From Mycoplasma yeatsii (lineage in GTDB: Bacteria; Bacillota_I; Bacilli_A; Mycoplasmatales; Mycoplasmataceae), in assembly GCF_030815295.1 (NCBI RefSeq), contig NZ_JAUSWP010000004.1: DNA of 64,000 nt; one strand, 5' to 3'. This document shows positions 30,259 to 39,455 of the stretch, one piece after another. Under the pieces are notes generated by a model. That model was not told the DNA's origin, did not search any database, and saw only the letters and a program-made list of their open reading frames with translations. Position numbers and translations under genes: made by a program. The stretch's first letter is position 1, and each line of letters opens with the position of its first letter.

Positions 30259-30340
30259 TTCAAGCGTTTTACATAATAACTAGACATTAGTCTTAAGATT
30301 AAAATATTAAAGTAACAAACTACTTTTTTAAATAAAAAAA

Positions 30341-30361
30341 TAACTCCTTTAAAAGAGTTAT
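30341..30361 (-). terminator. Possible nadK terminator
   Basis: AACTCTTTTAAAGGAGTT followed by ATTTTTTTA on the minus strand. It is the first terminator-like structure after the nadK stop in that direction, so nadK transcripts would run antisense to the small RNA at 30432. Confidence 0.6.
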
Positions 30362-30431
30362 AAATTATTGAAAATAGATATTATCTGTAATATATTAATA
30401 ATGTAAATATTTTTATAAATATTTTATTTAT

Positions 30432-30528
30432 AGATTGGCGGACAGGTTCTAGCCGGCCCTGCCTACCATTTGAGATGGCGAAATAAGGAAATAGAACCAT
30501 TACAACTTCTAAATGAAGTTGTTTTTTT
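30432..30528 (+). ncRNA. Small structured RNA, family copy 4
   Basis: Rightward RNA: GATTGGCGGACAGGTTCTAG, CCGGCCCTGCC, a TTTGAGATGGCG segment, GGAAATAGAACC (pairs with GGTTCTA) and a terminator ACAACTTC, loop, GAAGTTGTTTTTTT. Upstream 30384-30431 holds ATATATTAATAATGTAAATA, the block seen before copy 1. The end lies 10 bases from the convergent nadK stop, and no gene in the same direction follows before trpS, so it is a stand-alone RNA. Confidence 0.65.
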
Positions 30529-30537
30529 ATTTAATAC

Positions 30538-31335
30538 CTAACTCTTAGTCTTATCATTTAAAACGAAAATATCATTTAATATTTCAGTTTTACTAATTTT
30601 ATGTTTACTTAAATTTAATAAATTAATTTTTTTACTACTTAATTTAACTAATAAGTTTTTTGATTCTAAATCATATTCAAAAGTATCTGCACTTAATCCT
30701 ACTTTATCTAAACTTTCTAATTCTAATTTAATTTGTTGTTGATCTGAAAAAATAACAGGAGCGTTTAATGTTCTAAATTTATTAGTTGAAACAGGCATTA
30801 ACTCTTGCATTTCATATAATGACACTTCAGGATAAATAATTGCGCCATGAGCTGATTTCATAAATCCAGTAGATCCACTAGGTGTTGAAAAAACTAAACC
30901 TGTTCCTTTAAATTCTTCTAAAAGTTCATCATTAATATAAATTTTTGTTGTTAATGGTCTTATGTGATTTGTAACTTTTATTTCATTTATTGCATAAACT
31001 TTTTTATCGTTAAAATTGACTTCTAATAAAGCAAGTTGAGTAATATTTGCATTTTTTAATAAATCACAACAAATCGCTTCTTGTAAATCTTCAATTCTAT
31101 TTTTATTAGTATAAAAACCAATTCCACCGAACTTAATTGGAGCAAAAACTAATTTATCTAATAAATGCTGATATTTATGAACAGCTACTAAAAAAGTACC
31201 ATCGCCTCCAATTACAAAAACAATATCAGGATTTTTTTCATCTTCAACAAAATTATTTTTATTTAATAATTCAATTAAATCATTTTTAATATTATTTGTT
31301 TTATCATAACTATTTGTTACTAAACTATATTTCAT
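30538..31335 (-). CDS. nadK: NAD kinase
   Basis: A 265-residue NAD kinase (ATP or polyphosphate + NAD to NADP). The family signature is VFVIGGDGTFLVAVHKY near residue 45; the second conserved region is STPSGSTGFMKSAHGAII, and ALLEVNF and LNAPVIFSD complete the fold. The ATG at 31335 is placed 9 bases after AAGGAG; a TTG three codons earlier is a less likely start. Upstream is the SDR gene in the same direction with a terminator between (31418). The 3' end is close to the convergent small RNA gene. Confidence 0.95.
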   Translation of the reverse strand: MKYSLVTNSYDKTNNIKNDLIELLNKNNFVEDEKNPDIVFVIGGDGTFLVAVHKYQHLLDKLVFAPIKFGGIGFYTNKNRIEDLQEAICCDLLKNANITQLALLEVNFNDKKVYAINEIKVTNHIRPLTTKIYINDELLEEFKGTGLVFSTPSGSTGFMKSAHGAIIYPEVSLYEMQELMPVSTNKFRTLNAPVIFSDQQQIKLELESLDKVGLSADTFEYDLESKNLLVKLSSKKINLLNLSKHKISKTEILNDIFVLNDKTKS

Positions 31336-31417
31336 ATCAATCAACTCCTTAATTGTTATTATATACGTTTGATTAGAAATAACTTGTCTAAACTTTACTT
31401 ATATTTTAATTCAAGAT

Positions 31418-31444
31418 TAAAAAACTCTAACAATATAGTTAGAG
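31418..31444 (-). terminator. Terminator of the short-chain dehydrogenase gene
   Basis: CTCTAAC, AATATA, GTTAGAG with TTTTTT on the minus strand; it begins 7 bases after the SDR stop codon. Confidence 0.85.
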
Positions 31445-31450
31445 AATTAT

Positions 31451-32170
31451 CTAAATTTCTGTTTCATTAGTATGAGCTATCATTAATTCTTTAATTGAAA
31501 TATGTTGTGGTAATTGATAAACATATAAAATAGTTCTAGCAATATCAACTGCAGCTAATCCACCATCAATTTCATTAATAAATTGCATATGTTCATCTAA
31601 TATTTCTTTTTTAGTTGAATTTAATAAATTAGTTGCAACTGTTCCTGGTTCAATTAAACTAAATCTAATATTTGTATGAGCTAATTCACGTCTTGTTTGT
31701 TCTGTAATTGCATTAACTGCGAATTTACTTCCATTATAAACCGCATGATCAGTGTATGTATATCTAGCTGCAACACTTGAAATGTTAATTATAGTTCCAT
31801 GATTTTGTTTGATCATACTAGGCAGTACTGCGTCCATTCCGTTAATCACACCCTTAACATTAATATCGATCATGTCATATTTTTGTTGAATGTTTTGATC
31901 AATATATTTATCTAAAATCATAATTCCTGCATTATTAATTAATAAATCAACTGGACCAAATTTTTCTTCAGCTAATTTAATTGCATTTTTAACTTCATCT
32001 AAATTTCTAACATCAACTCGTGCAGTCATACAATTATCTAAATTTAAATTATCTAATAGTTCTTTTCTTCTAGCCATAATTAGTAATGGATAACCTAAAC
32101 TAGAAAATAACTTAGCACACTCTAATCCAATACCACTACTTGCTCCTGTAATTACTACTAATTTTTTCAT
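31451..32170 (-). CDS. Short-chain dehydrogenase/reductase
   Basis: A 239-residue SDR-family oxidoreductase. The cofactor motif is TGASSGIG (residues about 8-15), followed by MARRKE (a basic residue that favours NADP(H)), the structural NNAG, and the catalytic Ser-Tyr-Lys in ISSVAARYTYTDHAVYNGSK. EPGTVATNLL is the usual C-terminal motif. Substrate unknown. The ATG at 32170 is behind AGGAGTG; earlier upstream in-frame codons belong to the end of the preceding gene region and have no better ribosome site. The unknown gene pair at 32184-33588 lies directly upstream with only 13 bases between, so all three may be one operon. Confidence 0.92.
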   Translation of the reverse strand: MKKLVVITGASSGIGLECAKLFSSLGYPLLIMARRKELLDNLNLDNCMTARVDVRNLDEVKNAIKLAEEKFGPVDLLINNAGIMILDKYIDQNIQQKYDMIDINVKGVINGMDAVLPSMIKQNHGTIINISSVAARYTYTDHAVYNGSKFAVNAITEQTRRELAHTNIRFSLIEPGTVATNLLNSTKKEILDEHMQFINEIDGGLAAVDIARTILYVYQLPQHISIKELMIAHTNETEI

Positions 32171-32183
32171 ATCTTCACTCCTG

Positions 32184-32789
32184 TTAACCAAGTTTTTTAA
32201 TTTTATTAACAACTATTTTGCTTAATCTAGTTCAATATAACATAGATTCTAATAAAAAGTCTTTTTCATTTTCATCTTTTAAACCATTAGATCATTTATT
32301 AGAATAAATATTATGTAATTCAGTAAATATTCTTAATCTGTAAACTCAACTATCAACTTCTATAGCAGTAAGATAAGATTTACTTAATAGATATTTTTCA
32401 TCTTCTTCTAGATTATGTTTTTCTTCCAAAAGTAATTTAATATGATAAGACAATCCAGTTTGAAATAATCAGAAATCATAATCTTTCAATTTATTAATAG
32501 GTGTATCTTTTAAATTAGAATCGTTAAGAAGAGATCTCATTAATTTGATAATAAACATATAAACTCTAAAAGTTCCATCTATTTGTTTAAACGGTGTTGT
32601 GTGATATAAAAAGTAATCTAATGATGTTAAAGTTTTTGATTCTTTTATAGCTGTTTTTAATTCTTTAAAATATGGTTGAAAATCTAGATGTCGTGTTTCA
32701 TTTAATGTATTTGATCTTACATAATTAATTTGTTTTAAAATATCAACTTTTAACTTTTCTAATATAAATTGTTCTAGTGTTATTGCCAT
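32184..32789 (-). CDS. Unknown protein, coupled to its upstream neighbour
   Basis: A 201-residue protein without a motif I recognise (MAITLEQFILEKLKVD at the start, KIVVNKIKKLG at the end). It is helical and rich in Leu, Lys and Glu, has no signal peptide or membrane segment, and includes several TGA-coded Trp. Its ATG overlaps the stop codon of the gene upstream (TAATATG), which points to translational coupling and a shared function. It is followed after 13 bases by the SDR gene. Confidence 0.75.
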
Positions 32790-32790
32790 A

Positions 32791-33588
32791 TTATCATTCG
32801 CCCTTTTCAAAACTGTATAACTCTTTATATCTTAATTTATAATAAAATATTGATCTATCACAAATCTTAGCTAATAGATACAGATCTTTTATTAAATTTG
32901 ATCTTAATCAATAATATTCTTGTTCAGTTACTAATTCATGATCGTTTTGTTTTTTTAATTTTTTATTTATAATTTCTAACTTTCGATCAGATACAGTTTT
33001 TATTTCATTTAATAAATTAAGATTATTTGAAAAATCATTATTATCTAATTTATTAATATCAATTAAAAAGTTGATAAGTATTTTTGTTTCATCATTTTCA
33101 TTTAAAAACAAAACTAATTTATCTAGATAATTTTTGTATACTTTATAAAATTCTTTATTTAAAAATTCAATAAATTTATCATAACTTGTTACAGTTTCAT
33201 CAATTTTATTTTCTATTTCTAAACATAGTTTAAAAATAGGTTTAAGATAATCATAAACTTTTATAACGTATGGATAATATAAATAATAATTAAGTACATC
33301 ATTTTTATTGTTTGGATCATTTAAAAATTGATTAACTAAGTCTGGAGTTTGTAATGGGTTGAAGTCTAATAATAGTTTCTTTTGATTTTTTCTGAACTCT
33401 TTTTTGATTTTAGCTCTAGATATATTGTTTTTAATATAAGTTAATTCATCAGTCATATCAGCATTACTAAAAACTAATAAACGTAATGTACTAGACATTA
33501 AAGTTAGTTCATCATCTAATGTAATTCACATCGCAAGATCTAGTATGTCATTTAATGACTTTTTTGCAATTTTGTATCTTTCTGACAT
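32791..33588 (-). CDS. Unknown protein
   Basis: A 265-residue, helix-rich soluble protein that I do not recognise. It starts MSERYKIAKKSLNDILDLAM and ends YSFEKGEW before TAA; two Trp near the ends are TGA-coded (AMWITL and YYWLRSN). The central part is Asn-, Asp- and Lys-rich. Tyr-rich stretches such as LNYYLYYPYV are visible. It has a weak AAGGAAAA ribosome site. It overlaps the following gene by the TAATATG junction. The pair resembles each other loosely in composition and size, but no clear alignment can be made by eye. Confidence 0.75.
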
Positions 33589-33736
33589 ATTTTGTTTTTC
33601 CTTATCTACTCATATTAGTATTAGAAAAAAGTTTTAATTTATTTACCTATGATTGATATTTTTTATATCTTTACAAAATTAATTATAACTAAAAAGTGCC
33701 TTATCAAAAGACACAATTAAGTTATATATTATTAAT

Positions 33737-34171
33737 TTAATTTAAAGAATTTAAGATATCATTAACGCTTGATTCTCATTGTTTATCAATTTGATTTGTT
33801 AATAACATAGCTTGATGAATTCAAATTATTTTTTGTTTAAAATTAGAGTTTTTTCAGTCATTAATATTTGTAATTTCTAATAACTTAACAACAAGATGTT
33901 CATTATCTAAAAGTTCTGTTTCTAATTTTTGTCTGAAAAATGAAACATTTTCAAGTGAGTATTGTAATTTGTTTTCACTAGATGATAAATTTCTAGTTTT
34001 ACGTAATATTTCTATTTCTTTTTTAATTAGTTGTTGTTGAAATAGATGAATCTCTTCTTTCATACTATTTGTTGTTGAATTTGTCGGACAAGCACAAGAA
34101 ACTACAGTAAATGAAACTTTCATCATTGAACTAAGTGAGAAAAATAAAATTAACTTTCTTCAAAACCTCAT
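33737..34171 (-). CDS. Small prolipoprotein
   Basis: A 144-residue protein with a signal sequence MRFWRKLILFFSLSS and a probable lipobox TVVSC, followed by ACPTNSTTNS. The mature part is helical and probably coiled (HLFQQQLIKKEIEILRKTR, SLENVSFFRQKLETELL). Surface-exposed, function unknown. AAAGGAT lies upstream of the ATG. Two TGA codons (RFWRK is one) are Trp. It is a single gene facing away from trpS. Confidence 0.7.
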
Positions 34172-34361
34172 ATTTTATCCTTTCTACAAAATAAAGATTT
34201 TGCAAAAGTCATCTGTCATATATCTACACTAATATTATAGTAAACAATTAAATATGTATAATTAAAATTGAAAAACTAAAGTAGAATAATTAAACAATAA
34301 AATACTTTTGATATTAAAATATAAAAAGTATAATTATATTATGAACTTTTAAGGAGAAATT

Positions 34362-35378
34362 ATGGATAATAAACAAATAATGGTAAGTGGAATTACACCA
34401 AGTGGAACTATGACTTTAGGTAATTATTTAGGTGTTGTTAAACGTTTTATTGAATTTCAAAATGAACATGACTTATATATTTTCATAGCTAATTTACATG
34501 CAATAACTTTACCTCAAGATAAAGAAAAATTAAGAAAAAACACAAAAGAAATAGCTGCTTTATATTTTGCTTGTGGACTTGATATTAATAAATCAACTAT
34601 CTTTTTACAATCTGATGTAACTCAACACTGTCAATTAGGTTGAATTTTAACAACTCATACAACAATGGGTGAATTATCTAGAATGACTCAATTTAAAGAT
34701 AAATCTGTTAAAGCTGAATCAATTAATGGTAAATCTTATATTCCAACAGGATTATTTGCTTATCCAGCATTAATGGCTAGTGATATTTTATTATATGATG
34801 CTAAATTTGTTCCAATTGGAGTTGATCAAAAACAACATTTAGAACTTACAAGAGATTTAGCTGTGAGAATGAATAATAAATATGGAAAAATGTTTGAAGT
34901 GCCTGAACCATTAATTAGTGAAAAAACAGCAAAAATTATGGATCTACAAGACCCTACTAAAAAAATGAGTAAATCAAGTACTAATCCAAAATCAATTATT
35001 ACAATGTTAGATACACCTGATCAAATTAGATCAAAAATTAAAGCTGCTTTAACTGATTCTGAAGATTTAATTAAATATGATCCAATAAATAAACCTGGTG
35101 TTTCAAATTTAATAACTATTTATTGTGAATTAACAAATACAAGTATAAGTGATGCTGAAAAACGTTGAGAAAATAAAAATTATAAAGATTTAAAAGATGA
35201 TGTAACTGAAGTATTAATTAACTTAATCGATCCTATTCAAAAACGTTTTAAAGAATTATATAATTCAAAAGAAGTCGAACAATGATTAGAAATTGGAGCT
35301 GAAAGAGCTAGAAAAATAGCTAATAAAAAATTAAATAAAGTTCAAAACTTATTAGGTTTAAATTATAATAGAAAATAA
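34362..35378 (+). CDS. trpS: Tryptophanyl-tRNA synthetase
   Basis: Class I synthetase, 338 residues, charging tRNA-Trp. The HIGH-type motif is TPSGTMTLGNYLG and the KMSKS motif is KKMSKSST. YPALMASDILLY and VPIGVDQKQHLELTRDLA are typical. In this code it must also supply Trp for UGA codons, and it has four TGA codons itself. The start is the ATG at 34362 behind AAGGAGAAATT. No T-box elements are visible in the 190 bases upstream. A terminator follows at 35382. Confidence 0.97.
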
Positions 35379-35381
35379 TTT

Positions 35382-35409
35382 TAGTAACTATTTAGTTACT
35401 TTTTTATTA
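35382..35409 (+). terminator. Terminator after trpS
   Basis: AGTAACTA, TT, TAGTTACT then TTTTTT, ending 10 bases before the next start codon. Some read-through into the next gene is possible. Confidence 0.8.
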
Positions 35410-35419
35410 GGAGAAAGAT

Positions 35420-36691
35420 ATGAAAACAGTTAGAGTTATTGGAGCTGGACTAGCGGGTTGTGAAGCTTGTTATCAGTTATTAAAAAGAAATTATTTTGTA
35501 GAATTATATGAAGTTAAATATTTAAAGAAAAATCCAATTCAACATAATGATTTATTTGCTAATTTAGCTTATTCTGATTCTTTTAGATCTAATTTATTAA
35601 CTGATTCAGTCGGAACACTGAAACAAGAAATGAGGTTATTAGATTCATTAATTATTAAAGCTGCTGAATTTAGTTCAACTGAATCTAATAACTCATTAGT
35701 TTTAAATAGAATTAAATTTCAAGAATATATTACAAACTTTTTACAATCTCAAAAAAATTTAAAAATCATTAAACAAGAATATGTTGATATAGATCTAAAT
35801 ATACCAACTATAATAGCAACTGGACCAATTACAACTACTAATTTAGAAAATTCAATTAGAAACTTAGTTGGTGAAGAAAATTTTTATTTATTTGATGCAG
35901 TTGAACCTATGGTGTGAAAACAATCAATAAATACAAATCTTGTATATCAACAAAACGATGATCTTTATTGTTTATTAAATAAAGAACAATTTGAAAATAT
36001 TTATAATCAAATAATTAATGCTGAGATTTTTATCTCTCCTTTACCTGGTGAAATAAAAATGGTTGAAGATTATGGTTTAAAATCTCTTGAATCAATTGCT
36101 AGAAATAAACAGTTATTATTAAAAACAATATTTAAACCAATTAAAAATAGTTATGCTAGTGTTAGATTAAAAAAAGATAGTGTCAAAGATAATATTTACA
36201 ATATAGTAGGTTTTAAAACAAGTATTAAATGACCATTTCAAAAAAATATAATTAAAAGCATACTTGCTTTAGAAAATGCAGAAATATTAAGATACGGAGT
36301 AATGCATAAAAATGATTATATTAATAGTAAAAAACTTGTTAATATAGGTTTTCAATTAAAGAATCATCCTAATATCTTTTTTGCAGGACAAATTACTGGA
36401 GTTGATGGATATGTTGAATCAACAGCAAGCGCTATTATTAGTTCAATAAATCTTGACCGATATTTAAATAATAAAAAATTAATTATCCCAAGTGTTGATT
36501 CAACAATTGGAGCATTGTGTAATTATTTACATAAAACTACTGATCAAATTTTTCAACCAATTAAAATCAATTGAGCAATTGTTGGAAAAAATACAAAAAT
36601 GCCTACTAGTCTAATCGATAAACAAAAACTATCAAATAAAGCCATAAAATCTATTCAAAAATACATTTCTAAAATTAATAAAAATTATTAA
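35420..36691 (+). CDS. TrmFO-family folate/FAD-dependent methyltransferase, divergent
   Basis: A 423-residue flavoprotein of the TrmFO/GidA-small family. The N-terminal FAD motif is VRVIGAGLAGCEACYQL. Family blocks are SDSFRSNLLTDSVGTLKQEM, MRLLDSLIIKAAE, IATGPITT, and the C-terminal FFAGQITGVDGYVESTASA. TrmFO of Bacillus has a reactive Cys in CSNSLR and another in EGCMPIE; here the first reads YSDSFR and the second region (ISPLPGEIKMVEDYG) has no Cys. The TrmFO homologue RlmFO of M. capricolum makes m5U1939 in 23S rRNA; whether this is that gene or a second paralogue cannot be decided here. Several TGA codons are Trp. AGGAGAAAG precedes the ATG. Confidence 0.85.
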
Positions 36692-36749
36692 TATTTTTCT
36701 TTGCTTGGTATAATAAAGTAAATAAAAATAAATTATTTTGGAGGTTGAA

Positions 36750-37472
36750 ATGGTTTACGCAATAACTACTGCAGTTGCTATATTTATTTTGATATCACTA
36801 TATTTTATAGCATATCTAATGGATCGTAAATTTATGAAAAAAATTAATACAAGTAGTATTACATTAATGGGAATGCTTATTGCATTAATTGTTATTCTAA
36901 CTAACTGTATAGGTAACTCTGGTATATTTTTCAATACTAGATTAATGTTAGGAAACTTCGTTTTATTCTTATCAGGTATGATGTTTGGACCTGTTGGAGG
37001 AGCGATTGTTGGAACATTAAGTTGACTAATAGGACTAGGATTTATTCAAACATTTATTCACGCTTCAATTTTAGCAATGTATGTTTTATATGCTATGTTA
37101 GGTTCTTTAGTATTCTTATTTAAATCAGAATCAAAACTAACTTATGTAATCTTAGTATACTCATTCTTAGCTATAGCAAGTTTTCTAATGACATTCGTAG
37201 CTTTCCCAATTGCAGCATGAGCTACTGTTGGTGGAGAAAAAACATTCTGACAATGAATGTTGCTTCCAAAAAAATTCGTAGTGTTTCCTTTAGATGTACT
37301 AATAGAACCACTTCTTATAATTCCTTGTTTTGAAGTATGTTTATTATTATTAAAAAATAACCCTACTGTTGAAGGAAAAACTTGAGCGACTAGATTCGGA
37401 AGTTTAGATCACTTATTTTCAAAGAAAAGATCTAAAAAGATAAGCTCTAATTTACAAAAAACTACTGCATAA
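36750..37472 (+). CDS. ECF transporter S component
   Basis: A 240-residue membrane protein with about six hydrophobic segments. The stretch RLMLGNFVLFLSGMMFGPVG with GAIVGTLSWLIG matches the substrate-binding S components of energy-coupling-factor transporters, closest in style to the folate/FolT-like group. Substrate not assigned. ATG at 36750 lies just after GGAGGTTG. Its EcfA and EcfT partners are not in the window. It ends in a hydrophilic tail (KKRSKKISSNLQKTTA). Confidence 0.78.
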
Positions 37473-37486
37473 GTAGTTTTTTTTAA
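37459..37486 (+). terminator. Terminator of the S-component gene
   Basis: AAACTACT, GCATA, AGTAGTTT then TTTTT. The stem overlaps the stop codon. Confidence 0.85.
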
Positions 37487-37523
37487 TACCAAATATAAAG
37501 ATTTAAATTATTAAGAATAATAA

Positions 37524-37548
37524 AAAAATCGCATAAAGCGATTTTTAA
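37524..37548 (-). terminator. Terminator of the infC-rpmI-rplT operon
   Basis: AAAAATCGC, TTTAT, GCGATTTTTTTA on the minus strand, 3 bases after the rplT stop. Confidence 0.85.
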
Positions 37549-37551
37549 TGA

Positions 37552-37911
37552 CTATTTGTTTAAAGCTTTTTTAGCAACTTCAACTAATGCTTTGAATTCT
37601 TCAGCGTTGTTAATAGCTAATTCAGATAACATTTTTCTGTTAACTTCAATGTTAGCTAATTTTAATCCGTGCATAAATGTTGAGTATGATAATCCTTCTG
37701 GTCTAACAGCTGCATTAATACGAACGATTCATAATGATCTAAAGTTACGTTTTCTTTCTTTACGTCCTACGAATGCATAAGCCATAGAACGAATTACTTG
37801 TTCATGTGCTTTTTTGTATGAAGATTTTTTAGTTCCGTAGTAACCTTTAGCATGTTTAATTCAACGTTTTCTTCTTGCTCTAGTTACTTTTCCAAATTTA
37901 ACTCTTGCCAT
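37552..37911 (-). CDS. rplT: 50S ribosomal protein L20
   Basis: A 119-residue L20, normal length. It starts MARVKFGKVTRARRKRWIKH and includes GYYGTKKSSYKKAHEQV and KERKRNFRSLWIVRINAA. It is an early 23S rRNA assembly protein and the autogenous repressor of this operon in Bacillus. Two Trp are TGA-coded. AGGAGGATAAC is upstream of the ATG. It ends the infC-rpmI-rplT operon. Confidence 0.98.
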
Positions 37912-37931
37912 ATTTCTGTTATCCTCCTATA

Positions 37932-38126
37932 TTATCCTTGTAATAAACCTTTTAAGTTTTTCATATCTGATTTACTTACTACTGTCATTTTTTCTAAGTG
38001 ACGTTTTTGTTTAGTAGTTTTACCTGTTGCACGGTGTGATCTATAAGCTTTACCTCTTTTTAAAGAACCATTTGGTTTTTCAATAACACGTTTAGCTAAA
38101 GATTTTTTTGTTTTCATTTTTGCCAT
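37932..38126 (-). CDS. rpmI: 50S ribosomal protein L35
   Basis: A 64-residue L35 (MAKMKTKKSLAKRV, KRGKAYRSHRATGKTTKQKR). It lies 22 bases after infC and 20 before rplT, with AAGGAG upstream. It is strongly basic and of standard length. Confidence 0.97.
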   Translation of the reverse strand: MAKMKTKKSLAKRVIEKPNGSLKRGKAYRSHRATGKTTKQKRHLEKMTVVSKSDMKNLKGLLQG

Positions 38127-38148
38127 AATGTTCTACTCCTTGTCTTAA

Positions 38149-38694
38149 CTAATTTTTCTTAGGCACGATATACATATCTAAAAATCTAGCATTTAATTTA
38201 GCTTCTTTTTCAATTTTAGCTACATCACTAACTAAATCAAAGAATCTATCTAAAGTTTGTTGTCCTAAATCAACATATGCAATTTCTCTACCTTTAAATT
38301 TTAATGAAACTTTAACACGGTTTCCTTCTACTAAAAATTCTTTAGCCTTTCTTGCTTTAGTTTCTAAATCATGTTGACCAATATTAACTGTTAATCTAAT
38401 TTCTTTGTTTTCTGTTTTAGCTTGGTGTTTTTTAGCTTCTTTTAATTTCTTTTGTTGTTCATATTTGAACTTACCGTAGTTTACTATTCTAGCAATAGCA
38501 ACTCCATCAGGTTGAACACCAACTTGGTATAAATCTAAGTTTTTTGAACTAGCTAAAGCTAATGCTTCTTTTCTAGACATAACACCTAGTTTTTCTTTGT
38601 TTTCATCAATCACTAAAATTTGACTAGCTCTAATGAATTCATTTATTGGTTCTTGATTTTTCATAGGTCTTGAATTTCTTTGTCTGTTATCCAT
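38149..38694 (-). CDS. infC: Translation initiation factor IF-3
   Basis: IF-3, 181 residues. It binds the 30S subunit, prevents subunit joining and proofreads the initiator tRNA. The N-domain has NEFIRASQILVIDENKEKLG and MSRKEALALASSKNLDLYQV; the C-domain has RLTVNIGQHDLETKARKAKEF and VSLKFKGREIAY. The family often uses AUU as a start, but here it is ATG behind AAGGAGAA. It is the first gene of the operon and is preceded by a structured leader. Confidence 0.97.
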   Translation of the reverse strand: MDNRQRNSRPMKNQEPINEFIRASQILVIDENKEKLGVMSRKEALALASSKNLDLYQVGVQPDGVAIARIVNYGKFKYEQQKKLKEAKKHQAKTENKEIRLTVNIGQHDLETKARKAKEFLVEGNRVKVSLKFKGREIAYVDLGQQTLDRFFDLVSDVAKIEKEAKLNARFLDMYIVPKKN

Positions 38695-38827
38695 GTAATT
38701 CTCCTTAAAATAAAAAATGTGCCATTAAAGAATTAGAAAGCACACTTATTGCATATAACCATTATAAAAAAGTTATTACCATTTTGCCTAATTGCTAATG
38801 GTGAGCGAGTGCTTCTTCTTTAAACAA
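38695..38827 (-). promoter_or_regulatory. Leader of infC-rpmI-rplT, candidate L20-type regulatory RNA
   Basis: The 130-base untranslated leader has AAGCACTCGCTCACCATTAG, then GGCAAAATGGTAATAAC and, much later, AAGTGTGCTTTC. AAGCAC near the 5' end can pair with GTGCTT near the 3' end, and ACCATT with AATGGT inside. This is the layout of L20-binding leaders of Firmicutes, where L20 mimics its rRNA site and represses the operon. A -10-like TATACA is at 38834-38839 on this strand. Confidence 0.55.
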
Positions 38828-38914
38828 GATAATTGTATATTATTTATTAATAAATATAAAGTATAAATTACAAAATTTTTCAAAAATAAAAGATATGCAA
38901 TGCATATCTAATAA

Positions 38915-39382
38915 TTATTTTAAAATAGCTACAACTTCACCCTGTTTTACTTTACCAAATTTAACAATTTCAATTGATTTTTCCATTGGATTTGTAAAAA
39001 CAATTGGAGTTGTAATTGAAGGAACTTTCTTAGCAATTTTTTTAAGATCAACTGTTACTAATTTTTCATTAGCTTTAATCATTTGATCTTGTTCAACAAC
39101 TGAATCAAATCCCGCTCCTTTTAAAGTAACAGTATCTAATCCGATATGAATTAGAAGTTCAACTCCTTGTTTAGTTTGAATTCCATAAGCGTGTTTTGTA
39201 GGAAAAACAGTCATTAATTTTCCTGCAATTGGAGCGAAAAAATCATTCGAACTTGGAATGATAGCAAAACCATCACCCATCATTTTTTCTCTAAAAACAT
39301 CATCTTCAACTTTATCTAAGCTAACAATTTCACCATCACAAGGTGCTAATATTTCAATATTTTTCTTTTTAAACGGTCACAT
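38915..39382 (-). CDS. crr: PTS glucose-type EIIA component
   Basis: A 155-residue EIIA of the glucose family, which passes phosphate from HPr to membrane EIIB/EIIC sugar transporters. It starts MWPFKKKNIEILAPCDGEIV (Trp is TGA); KMMGDGFAIIPS carries the G-D-G-x-x-I motif; the phosphorylated His is in GVELLIHIGLDTV, and the other active-site His in PTKHAYGI. Standard length for a free EIIA. It follows ptsI in the same direction, a common pair in mycoplasmas. GAGGGAT lies before the ATG. Confidence 0.96.
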
Positions 39383-39455
39383 ATTAATCCCTCTTTTATC
39401 TGATATTTTAATTTTAACATTTAATTATTTTATTTAAGTTTGATGTAATTCTAAA

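Noticed and set aside
32791..33588. Toxin-antitoxin pair (32184-33588)
   Set aside because: The coupling fits, but both proteins are over 200 residues and no toxin or antitoxin motif is visible.
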